From positions 62,838,001 to 62,902,000 of the forward strand of contig NC_060213.1 in NCBI RefSeq assembly GCF_021130785.1: a stretch of DNA of 64,000 nucleotides. The letters are read 5' to 3'. Of the stretch, positions 22,818 to 35,000 are shown piece after piece. Under the pieces are notes generated by a model. The model was not told the DNA's origin. It saw only the letters and a list, made by a program, of their open reading frames with translations, and did no database searches. This DNA comes from Homalodisca vitripennis. Lineage: Eukaryota; Arthropoda; Insecta; Hemiptera; Cicadellidae. Position numbers and translations under genes: made by a program. How positions within the stretch are numbered: position 1 is the first letter of the stretch; every line of letters begins with the position of its first letter.

Positions 22818-25800
22818 TAGAAATGGGGTTAAATTTATTTTAGATTAGTTGGGTTCGTTATTTAGCAGTGAGCCGATAACCTAACAAAGATTTTTAAAAG
22901 CATCCCATTTTCAAATTTGGCTTTTACTTAAGTGACTTCATGGTTGCGTAGATTTATTTTGTTTTTATTATTTAATAGTTAAGTCTCCGTTAGATTGGAA
23001 CCTGGGCTTACTTCTATACTACACCTGGGTTATAAAAAAAATAATAATCCTGAACCCGTATGTTTTAGAAACCCAAATCAAAATAATAAACCCATACTAT
23101 TCTAACTATAAGAAATAGTTCAAATCCAACTTTCTTTAGATTTAGGTCAATAGCTTGCCATAGTATAGGTACATTCAAGTGTACTGCGGAATTTGACTTC
23201 GCTTAAAAATTAAATAAGTTTTGAATTTAGGAATTTGTTTACGCTCGTTGGAGAATAGTTAGTCATTTTAAAGCCAATTTCTGAATTGTTAACTTCAAAT
23301 TTAACAAAGACAACGTTTTAATTTTGTTCTTAGTAAAGAGGTAATTATTTTATTTAAAGATTCACATTTAAGTACAAAAAACTGTCTTTAAAATAGCACC
23401 TGATTTGAAACTGCCTTATGTTAATTAATATTTATTACTTTACAATATGCATACTAACATGTCTAACTTAGAAATTAACACTGAAACCAGTGTTACACTG
23501 TAAATATTATTAATGTTATATTTTTACTGAATATGGTATACTGTATTCTTCGACAAGCTTTTTAATAAGCTTGGAGGAAGTGGTTTCAATTAGTATTCGT
23601 CTACTGTATATTTTGAACGTAATTTAATAAAGTATAAATAATATAAAAAAATGTAGAAAAAGTATTATAAAAGAAAAATGTTGAAGTATACATTTAGCAT
23701 TCAAGTACATAGCCTATCTAAATGTTTAAGCATAGTTCTTCACAATTCATAAATTTATTGTAGACTAAGCTCCACTTTCCTGAAATAGTATTACTGAAGT
23801 TTCTCGTGCCTCCTCAATTATTATGACTATGGTTATTATTTATCACAATATCTACCAGGAGTAGAATGAATAAAATGGAATGATAATAATGCTGTTCCGT
23901 TATAAAAATAATTATCAGCTTCTTCAGCTAGAAAAGTAACAACGCACAACAATTTTGATCAAAACTGTATGCAACGAATCGAATAGAAAAAGTTAATGTA
24001 CGAGGATAATCATAAAAACGCTACATTATATTACTACAGCATATTTTTAATTTTGAACTAAGTTTACATATAAGTTGCTAACATTGTTAGTACTACTAAA
24101 AAAAAGGTATGTATGATCTTTTTGTAAATTGAAAACTATCAATTTGGATACAACGTTAATTAACGAATATTTTTGTTAGATTTTAGTTAAAACGAAATAA
24201 AATTTTTTGGAGCGAGAGGTATAATATCACGATGGGCTTTCACTTCTATCTTATAAAGCTACACTGTGTAATTTGTACAACGCTTTTAATGATTGCATTT
24301 AGTTTAGATTTGTATTCAAAAAAACGTTTACAACTCGTTAATTTTTTTATTTCTATTTCATTATATACTTCAGATGATTTATTTAATCTAGTGTTACATT
24401 TTGCATGTTAAAGTTTATAACTCAGTTGTGCCCTTTTTGGTACGTTTTCGGCACAACGCATAATGAATTAATTTCCATATTACATAGCCTTGAACTGCGG
24501 ATTGACTAATAACAATAACTAACTAACCGTAACTACCGACACCATAAGATTACTTATTTGACTAAAAGTCAAAACTATAGTAGTATATGACTACAGTTTG
24601 AACTCTTTGATGAAGGTACGTAGTTATTCTTATTATTATAATGAGTGAAGTAAATATCCCACAATTTTAGAGGTATCCAAATGTTTTAACTCTTTGATTT
24701 TTGTCACAGCCTATCAGATAAACGCTACGGAGTCGTGCAATACAGTATGTCTATACAGTATCTATAGGTTACTCTAGACCTCATATGCTTCTGTTAGAAA
24801 AATAGCTGAAAAACAAAGCGAAAACAATGTTCAAGTTCCTTTTAAGTTTCAAGACAGATTTTAAAGTGTTCATAGAGTAAGTGGTAAGTGGAATTCAGAT
24901 ATAACAATGAAAGATAACAAATAAAACAAAGATGAAATAAATGAAATATTTCTCTCTTAATTTTGTCATTTATACGTGCAGTTTTTCTTTTAAAGGAATG
25001 CTTCACAACTCTGTACAATCTTTTGTATTCATTGAAATGATATGGTTATAATCATAGTATTTTTTCGGTTAAATAAAGGTGAACGAACGCTTCATTCAAT
25101 AAAGTAGTTTACAGAAAATTTAAAAATGTACTTCTCTCTGCACTATTGACAAAGATATTTATAAAAGCCTGTTTCCAACGTTTCTGGCTCTCGATTTGAT
25201 GTAAGGAAATTTCTCGAAAACAAATATCACGTAGTTTCGTCCAAATCGATCAGTTCTTGTGTGATTTCTTCAGTAATCGTGTTCCAGAAGACGCCATTGG
25301 CTTAAAAATTGTAGATCATTACAGAACCAACTTCAGTATCTGATGATCTCAATATTTTGTTACTCTCGCAGTGTCAAAGCTATTGACACAATCCCCTCAT
25401 TTACCACAAGCGTGTCAATGACACAAAGATCATAGTCTGTTTCAAAGACGATATTGAGTGCTGTGGAGTCCGCTATCAGTGTTGAACAATACAATTCTTG
25501 TACCGCGGTTGCTTCATTAATATAATGTTTTTCTTTAGTAATTAATTGTTCATAAATTATTTGAAACTACAGAACAGAAATTGTCTTTAATCTGTTTAAT
25601 GGATCCAAATCAGTATAATGGATGAACTTGATTAACGATAAGTGATAATTTAACGGTTTTATACACGCTACATAGACTATTTTTAAATAATAACTTTCCA
25701 TTTTATCAGATGGGAAATCATATGAATCAACTAAGGAAAAGGATTACTCTTATTCGTTACTAATCGTTGTGTCAATTTTAGCTTGAAGTTATTACAAAAA

Positions 25801-25919
25801 TCCCATTAGGTTAATAAATAATATTCAATTAAAAATAACGGAACAAAGAGGTGTGGACATTGCAAACTAAATATTCTAAAAATTGTTCACATGAGGCTTG
25901 TAAGGGAGCTAAAACATAC

Positions 25920-26260
25920 GTCACAGATGGAGTTCTCCATTCACAGAACTGTGCAAATTCATGATTGGCTGAGCTTTAGCGAAGCCTATTACTCGGCTGT
26001 TTATCTGTCCGGACGATATCTCGCAAAGGACTAACCGAATGACATTTTGTATGAAGCTTCATTTATATATTAGCAACACTGAGTTTGATAGTGGTGCATA
26101 TTACTCAATGGGATTTCTATCAGGCAGTTTCTCTTTTTCCTGCCGGAGGGGATGTAAACATTTCTTTATGATTGTCCGCTTTTCTATCTATCCGCAGGAC
26201 TTCTCGAGAACGAAATGAGCTGTATATTTGATAGTTTGTGAACAATTTCAGCGAAGTCTG
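25920..26260. repeat. Dispersed repeat shared with 58.96-59.17 kb
   Basis: Phrases 'ttggctgagctttagc', 'attactc', 'gcttcatttatatattagca' and 'cggacgatatctcg' recur in reverse-complement form at about 58970-59170 ('gcgctcagccaaat', 'tgctaatatataaatgaagc'). Non-coding. Probably a widespread non-autonomous element. Confidence 0.6.
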
Positions 26261-28594
26261 GTATGCTACACATGGTGTGACGTACTCTTACCTTGTTTAT
26301 TAGAAGACCAGCATTTGTAAAACAAATTTTAATGTTCTATTTACAATATTAATTTTTTCACTGTATGATAACTCTCAAGTATAATTTGCAGATTCTTTAG
26401 TTTGTAGGAATAAAAAAACCTTGAAGTAGACGACATCTTTAGAAGGCCGTACAAATGTATTTGTTATGACATTATGTTTGTTTATGAAGACATTTAAAAT
26501 TATATTCAACATTACCCATACTTACATATAAGATTTCTTATTAGCTCCTTAAGGGAAATCCTCTTGGAAGTAAATAGCAAGACAGCAAAAAAGTATATTT
26601 TTAGGTCGGCTGATTTTATGAGTGGAACGTTTTTTATGAAACCTTTAAACAAATATCAAGCTATTTCTGGAGTTTTGAACGGAACACTACTTTATTCAAT
26701 AAATAGTCAAACATTGATTAACAATGTATTATTGAATTCCATTTGTTATGCGAACAGTTTTTGTAGTCCTCATGACATCTAAGAAACAATGAGTAGTTTG
26801 TTTGAACTAATTTTTTATAATTGGGAATATATGTATCGATGGTATTTATATAAAAAAGCACATCGAGGATTGTAGGTGTGGAGGTGAGGAGATTATAAAA
26901 TATTTGATTGTATCAAAACAATCAGAATGAATGTCGCTGCAATTAATTAGAGCACAATATCTGATAGAACTGTGGATCCTAGTGTTAATGCGAAAATGAA
27001 TTGCTACTTTATTTCATTACAAGTGCCTTCACTAAATCTTCGCCCTAATTATTAAGTTGTACCGATAATATTTTATTTCAGCTCTTTCAGAAAAAGCTTA
27101 ATTTATTTTACAGACTAATAGAATATTTTATATATGTATAGATCTTAAGACACCAATTTCAACGTTTAATTTAAACACACATAGAAATAAATTAAATTTC
27201 CACAAAATAAAACATTAATAAAATTTATTTGGTCAATGGTATTACAATGATATTGGAAAATGGGAACAGACGCTTTCTACCCTAAAATGTCGTATATAAC
27301 TACTGTCTACAGTATATACCACAAAAATGATGTTACACAATGTTATGTGCACTGCTATCCGTTTCGCCAATGTTTTCCTCAAGTTTATTAAAATGTTGGC
27401 TCTCCTAGACAAAATGTATCATTTCCCTCTTTCTAAAAATAATATTTACCTTTATAGGCAGCACTAATTGTTTCTTTCATTGTCGGTTACAACTACAGGT
27501 TTAAAATTTAAATTACATGAATTGGAAATAATAATCTAAAGTGGATAAAAATAATTAAAAACATATCAACTCGTATTTTTTGTTATATCTATGTTGGAGC
27601 TTTTCCATCTAATATCATGGAATGCCGTGAAATTCGATTTTTTCCATTGGCAATTCTAAGCACCGTTCCACTCTTCGATTTCATGGTCTAAAAATAATGC
27701 TTTTTAATCAAAAATTCCGACTATTAGAAAATTGAACAGGACATTGGAATATCTTCCAGGTGAAAGTCATATGACGTGAGAGGTATTTCATTTAAAGGAC
27801 ATGTCTATAAATGATTTCCTAATTGTTCAGCAAGAAATTATGTGCGAAGTCACGGACAAGTTATTTTAGAGTGTAATGATAATACTTATGTGTATATTGG
27901 TTACTGGTTGAAATGCACACACCACCCTAATTAACACCTTATCCCAAATTAGCAAGAATTTAAAGCCGATAACATTAAATTCTACTCCATAAACAATTTT
28001 TACAGGCTTTTTTTATTGCGTTACATATACAGAAGTTATCGTAAAAAGGTTAATTAATGGCAACGAAGTTTTCTCACGACATGATTTATGTCACGCTTAA
28101 AACAATGTTAATGTATGACAAACTATGTCAGTTTGGTATATCAGCATGCTCTCTGGAAAACCATAAACAGATGAAATGAAAAACTTAAACTAACCTAAGT
28201 CGGGTCTAAACTGTCGTAGCATTTTGACATAAACAGACCGCCATAACTCATTGGCATATGAGAATTTAATCTTGTTCTTTGTTGAAGTGAACCGAATGTC
28301 AAAATTGAACCGGAGATTTTTATTTAATTTAATTTTCCTTATTGTAGTGTTGCAATTTAAATATTTTAAAAACTCTCGAATCATACGGTCAGTTATAATT
28401 TAATTATTCAATAAAACTGACTGTTTTATAGAGTTTGAAATTGTTTTATGATCAACAGACTGAGAACGGAAACGTTTCGATTTGGAAATGGGCACGGGAA
28501 GTTCCAAGGAAATTAATATCAAGTTTCCTCAAGCAAGTAGCGGTGGAACAGCGGCCCAGCGACGTTTTAGGGCCGGCTGCGTCTAAAAGCGGCT

Positions 28595-28626
28595 CAGCTG
28601 GGTTCAAAAATAGATAGCCGCAGCTG
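28595..28626. promoter_or_regulatory. Candidate intronic muscle enhancer: E-box / MEF2-like / E-box
   Basis: Two CAGCTG E-boxes (28595-28600 and 28621-28626) flank TCAAAAATAG (28604-28613), one mismatch from the MEF2 consensus YTAWWWWTAR. The cluster sits in a GC-rich island (about 28540-28660) inside an otherwise AT-rich intron. Paired E-boxes with MEF2 sites are typical of Drosophila muscle enhancers, including tropomyosin intron-1 enhancers. Function here is inferred. Confidence 0.4.
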
Positions 28627-29738
28627 CGTGCCGAACAGCAGGCGTCAGTCTGTAAAAAATGTAAAACACAAAACATAGCGGCTCTCAGCTTGTATGTCTC
28701 TGGCAATATTTCATTACGCTGTCACGGCGATAAGCTGCAGACCTACTTATGTCCATTGGCGACAGTTATAATGTGAGAACAGTTTGAAGTTCATTTTAAA
28801 TGCGTTTCAGTAGTGATTTTAATCACTAATATGTTATAAACTCAAGGAAAATATCCATTTCTTCAGTGTTTACTTGAAAAGGCACAATTTTTCTAAGATA
28901 ATTTGGTCCGAATTTTAAGTCAGTTTTATTTTTTGTTTCCCACATGTTCTATAGTAGTTGGCTAAAAAGGTTTCAAAATTACAATTGTATGTTTGCATGT
29001 TTCATCGATCTTGCCGTTTCCGTATCAATGTAAATTTTTGGTTAAAAATTATTAAGTTTTTAAATTATTTGCTATGGTGAAAATCTAGTGAGCGAACATG
29101 TTTCACATCCCGTATGTTAGTTAAAGTTGTTTTTTTTTTTTACTTAAACCACGAAGAAAAATGTCACATATGGGGCTGAATATATTATAACTAATTCATT
29201 GTTTATATATACGTACTGAGCTAAAATCATGAAATAATCTCTTCTACCCGAAACAATAGACACAACACAAAAAAGCCAAGACTGTGAACGAAAAAGCCAA
29301 AAGTTGATGAACGAAATGTGTGTAATATAAAACGACTTAAAAAAAAATAAAAATACTGTCATAATAAGCATATTTTAGTCAAACTAGGCAATGTAATTCC
29401 TAGTTTATATGTAATTTAACTGGACGAGGTATATTACAAAATGATAGAATTTAAATGCATACAAATATAAGTTTGAGTCGCGTGCTAATTCATAGTAGTC
29501 TTTGAAAACGATATAGAAAGTCACAATTATGAGTTTTAAAAATAGTTGAAAGATCTCAAAATGTCGTCAGTTAAAAATTATAAACGAAAACCTACAAATA
29601 AAAGACAAAAATATTATGAGCGTGTTTTTGTAAATTTTGCCTGAAAATTTGGACGTGCTCATTTACTAGCACGTCATAGGCTCCATTTTAACAGTATTTT
29701 ATATAACATTTAAAAAATATTAGTTAGATGTATATACA

Positions 29739-29739
29739 C

Positions 29740-29800
<61 letters not shown>
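29739..29800. repeat. (TA)n microsatellite
   Basis: TA dinucleotide tract of about 60 bp in intron 1; surrounding open frames are repeat artefacts. Confidence 0.95.
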
Positions 29801-29803
<3 letters not shown>

Positions 29804-30612
29804 ATTGTGTAGAGCAGAGCAATATTGGAAACAATATAATAATAATAAACTTTTTTACGATCTTATTTTTGGCCGTAGATAATTTAGATAAGAATGAAAC
29901 TCTGGCAAAGGACTGATTTAGTAAACACAATAAGAATATGAGAATGGGGTCGAAGAGAACGAAATTAAAACCACTAGACGCCTGGTGCATTGGTTTCTTT
30001 GGCAGCAGCTTTCTGTTATTAGTCACTAAACCTATTTCTAGACACGTAGTTCGAACCTTTGCCAACAGAATGCAGTGCCTTGTCCAATTTCTACTCATAT
30101 ACGCACATCAGTAGGCCTACTAATGTAATGTATATTAATACCACGAAAATTAATTTCTTTGTATGTCATCATCAATATAGTCGACATGCTATAAAACAAG
30201 ATAGATTTTTTAAATAATTTATTTATTGGATTTAATAATTTCATACTTTGTGAACAAGCCAGATAAAATATTAGCCTGAACGGGCATCTCTTGTAGCCTT
30301 TGTTAGCCAGTATTAAGTTCCTGGCAAATTACTTAAGTTCAAACTGATCATAATACCTGTATACTTACTGATTCATCATCATGGATCCTTTGAGAACCAT
30401 GAATTTCGTTCCCTTCAAATAAGAAAATTACACAAATTTGGTTTGAACTGTATGTATCTTTGACAAAGTTTTGTATGGTGGTGGAAGTGAGCAAACTTTT
30501 TTTTCTAAAAAGTAAATAAAAAAATGAAAAACAGATATTTTTGGACTGTTATTTTAATTACGAATGAGGTAATCGTGGTTGCTGACTAAAACATGGTTTG
30601 ATGTTTAAATTT

Positions 30613-30696
30613 AAAACACGAATGAGTGGCATATTAAGTAACATAAATAGGTAGTAGTTTATTTATGTTACTTAACATGCCACTCATTCGTGTTTT
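30613..30696. repeat. 37-bp near-perfect inverted repeat
   Basis: Arms 30613-30649 and 30660-30696 are reverse complements at 36 of 37 positions around a 10-nt spacer. The left arm starts AAAACACGAATGAGTGGC. Complementarity stops abruptly on both sides. It could be a fold-back insertion or an RNA hairpin. Confidence 0.9.
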
Positions 30697-32067
30697 TATA
30701 TATCTCTTTCACTACCAAGTTTCTCATCAGCATATTGTTACAACAATCTTTAGTAAGGATCGACGGTGACAATAACAAAAATAACAAAGTAACTTCCGAT
30801 CCTTTTTTAAATAATATTTCAAGTTACAAATTATTCCAATACTGGTTCATGAAAATATTAAAAATATACAGTCCAGGAGCCGTAAACCAATTTGTATTGT
30901 ATAAAAGCATACAATCAAAGTTTTCTTGAATTCAACTGAGTTAATTATTTCTAAGAAAGAAATCGATCATCAGGCACGGTTTAGGTGGAGATTGAAAAGG
31001 AGAGGGTACCGAAAGAGTGATAAATATGAAACTATATTTTTTTCCTAGATAATATCTGTTCTAGCTTAGTAAAACTAAAACCATTCGTTTGACGCATAAG
31101 TAATAGGCCTAGTCATGTCACCGTCAGACTTAATAAAAAACACTGAAAGTCGAAATTATCAGGGCTGTAAATATAGTGAACTGGTGCTTATTTAATATTT
31201 ATTTAGGTGTCTTAAGGTTCGTTTTAATGCGTCAAACTATAACAAAACATGACCTGAGAAAATTTCATAATTTTTAATCCTTTCGATAACCCCCTGATTT
31301 CAACCCAACACAGTTTTAGCGTGGGTCTGACAATCAACTGATTCTTTCTTAGGGGACATTTTTCTATCGATTTGAAGTAAAACCAATACTAATCGGCTCG
31401 TGGCTTCTGGACTATTATTGATTTTATGTCATCGTAAGTATTGCACATATTTATACTTATTTCTGTTTTTACAAAATCGGGTTCAAGTGCGGGACCATAC
31501 AGCAATAAAAGAAAAACTTTTTATATTATTTAATAACAAACTTTTTTTGGACATTTTCAAAAGAATACAAATTAATTAGAAACAACATCAAGTTCAGTAT
31601 TACGGTTTTTAGATTATTTTAGAATGCTACATTACACCAGTTTCCATTATAAATATTTCACAGTGAGACCATTGTCAGAAGTTACAATCAAAGTTTTAAG
31701 TTTCAGGACGTTCTAATGGTTTATACAATTTTTAATATGCCCTCATTTATAATTTACGATGAAACTTTTCTCCCATTTAACATTCTTCTATAGCGGTGAT
31801 GACCTTCCTTGTAAAGCTTAATCACAAAGGGATTAGACCCCAAAGTGCTTTTTAATAGGATTTGCTAACGGTAAGCTTAACACTTCAACCCTGAAATTGA
31901 CTTTCCTTTGACCACCAAAGCTTCAGTGGAAAGTTTCCCTCACTTTCACTTCCGTGTAATAAAAACTCCTCTTTGACCTAAAACAAACTCGTATTTAATC
32001 CCTCATCAGTGTACAGTAGCAATGTAGATACCATCAGATGTTTAAATGTGTTTTATTATTGTTGCAG

Positions 32068-35000
32068 TTTTGGCCGGGTAGCGTAGTCCAAACAAACAGC
32101 CAACATGGACGCGATCAAGAAGAAAATGCAGGCGATGAAGATGGAGAAGGACTCCGCGATGGACAAGGCGGACACCTGCGAGGGTCAGGCCAAGGATGCC
32201 AACATGCGTGCGGATAAGGTAAAACTTTAAATAAAACGTAATATGGATAAAATAATACACTTGTAATGTTGCAAAGTCTTCATTGATCATCGTGAAGTAA
32301 TCTGAAGTTTGAGCGAAGAAAATTCTAACATGTGCAAAGCATTTGGATTATGTACAGAATGATCACATTAGAGCACTACGATTGTAAGTGTACGTTATAT
32401 GTCTAAATAAATAAACTCATAAAAGAAAAAGTAACTTAAATTTTGTAATAAAACGCAAGAAAGTGGCATGAAAAAGAAAATATTTTGTTTGACAAAATCC
32501 ATTTATTTTACAAATCAATAAAGTACTGTTATAAAATTATCATAAATTACCGCTGTTTTGTCATAAAATATTAAGGTAAAAATCTATTGCAAGAGAAAGT
32601 AAAGTGAAAAGAATACTTCAGCACTTCCGTATCAATACATTTAAAATAGATTTGTTGCACTAATTGTTTAATCGTTGATTAATATTGGTTTAAAAAGATT
32701 CAACTATGTAAGATTGGAGTGTAGTGTATGAGCAAATTAAAGAAGTAACATTTTTACAAAATAGAGATATTTGATACTACGTAAACCTCCTATTTTATAT
32801 TGCTTTATGTAGTTTTATGACATTGACTTAACTATTGACTACAAGACTATGATGGCCTTTATTTTATGAGAATATGCATCATTCGACTTTGGACTCTCAA
32901 TTCCCCTAATGGTGTCTGGTAAAGAACTTGATGACTCTGTTTTTACGGTGTTCTTTTCAATAATGAAGAAATGAATGGTGATCTTTATAAAATTGTATCA
33001 ATAATTACCGGTGCAATCAGTGGTACAACCTTTTGGCTTTGTGCAGGTCCTTGAGGATGTGCGGGAACTCCAGAAGAAACTGACCCAGGTCGAGGGTGAC
33101 CTGGAGACAAACAAGAAGAACCTGGAGCAAGCCAACAAGGACCTTGAGGAGAAGGAAAAGCTGCTCACTCAGGTATGTTTTTCAAGACAACTATTTATGG
33201 AAACCTATATCTTTTTTCTCTAGCAAGTGTTGAAACCACAAGTGTTTTAATGATTTTATCGTTCAAAATACAATATATAGCTCTCTTAAGTATTATTTAT
33301 ATTCATTAATTAAATTTAACTAGCTCTCAACGTTATTATAAACTAATCCTTTATGCATATAAAACTCTTTCACAAATTTACTTCAAATTATATAATTCAA
33401 AACTTGACGAATAAAACTTTAAATTATCCGAAATCTTGAATGATGTAGACTTTGTTAGACTATGTCAAGTGACTGGAAGGAAAGTTCCAATTATCCAAGC
33501 TTGGCTGTACTAAGGCCTGTTCGAAAAAGCTTGAGTTTCCTCCAGAATTCTATTTACGATGTTTCGTTTTTTAAAGTTTCAACCACCAAGTGGTTCAGTA
33601 ATTTATGAACGAAGAGGATTTTGAGAACGACAGCAAATTATAAGTTTATGTCCACGTTTAATTACATCCATTTACCGTAATCTGACAATCAGTTAAAATG
33701 TGTCTAATACAATATTATTGAAAACAGTTTGTATGCGTGGTTCTGTATTAATCAATTCATAACAAATAACGGAATAAAAAGAGTATAAACTACTCAAATA
33801 TTTTAATCGCAAGTAATACTAAAGCCTCCACAATTTAATTTCCAATTTCCAACAAACAGAGTCTTGTTGTATTTTAAAATTACTCTGTACACACAGTTAC
33901 CCAATAAATAACACAATTAAAAAAAAAAATTATGGTTGCCTGTAAAGTCGGTTTTACGGGCGAAGATTTTACGTGACAACGTATTTTTCTCGGTAGAATA
34001 TTTATTGATATGAATATTATTAAATTGCACAATAGGAACAAGGAATTGAATGAAAATAAGAATTGCACAAATTTTAACTATAGAAATATATTTTGTTTAC
34101 TAAAACATTGTACACAATTTGAAATTAATTAAAATTTGTTATTGTAAATGGTAAAGTTGAATAAAACATTTACTAAAATTGGAATTTGAAATTCTTGCTA
34201 AACACAGTTAAATTCTAACTCCGCGCGTGGTGATTGGTCGGTTTAGTTCGTTTGTTTGGTCGCACTGTTATGACAGGTTAGAGGTTATAATTTGTTATTT
34301 TAAATGTTTGACTAGCAATACGCGCTGTTTCTTCTCAATCGACTGAATTACGATTGATTGCAGAGTGATTTAAACTAATAATTTACTTAACACTATCAAC
34401 ATTTGTCAATAGTATGACATAACCTATAAACTCAGTTTCTCAACTTTTGTGTCAATCTAACAATTAATCAATCAATCATAGTTTACGATAATGAAATATC
34501 AGTGTACAATTATTTACCTTTATTGTTGTAGTTGTTGTAAATGACGAATCTAAGCACTCCACATTTTCACGAATAAACAAACATAGTTATCTGCTTTATC
34601 CCGTGCGGCGGACCCACAGTTATCTGCTTTATCCCGTGCGGATCCCGTGCGGCGGACCCACTGGACGGGCATCGTAACGTTACCGGGCGTTACACTTTTT
34701 CATGAGTGACTCCGAGCCGCAACCTAATTTAAGACGTTGTCACGTCAAAAAGTATAAATGATCTTAAAAATGTTGTAAGCAAAGTAATGCTTACTAAGTA
34801 GTATCATCAAGGAACTAAAAAGAAAAACAATAATTTTAATCTGAGGAAACAAAAGTAATATAAAGTTACACTACACACATTTTGAAGTGGGGCTATTCTG
34901 GCGCATACTTCCATTGACAATTATCAAAATCGTTTCAGCAGATTCAAAAAAATATATTGGACAAATAGAAACGACATTAAAACAGGTCGAATTGTTGGCG

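Larger units (their letters stand above)
22064..32067 (+). other. Tm1: Tm1 intron 1 (about 10 kb)
   Basis: The intron between the leader exon and the first coding exon. It is mostly AT-rich and non-coding, holding microsatellites, a dispersed repeat near 26 kb, a candidate enhancer near 28.6 kb and an inverted repeat at 30.6 kb. In Drosophila the tropomyosin muscle enhancers lie in intron 1, so this is where such elements would be expected. No second (cytoskeletal) first exon could be recognised. Confidence 0.55.

Noticed and set aside
25140..25520. Possible coding relic in intron 1
   Set aside because: No frame survives more than a few dozen codons and no motif is recognisable.
30641..30665. 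let-7-like string 'ggtagtag' in the loop of the 30.6-kb inverted repeat
   Set aside because: The match is short, lacks the exact let-7 seed and lies in the loop rather than the stem.
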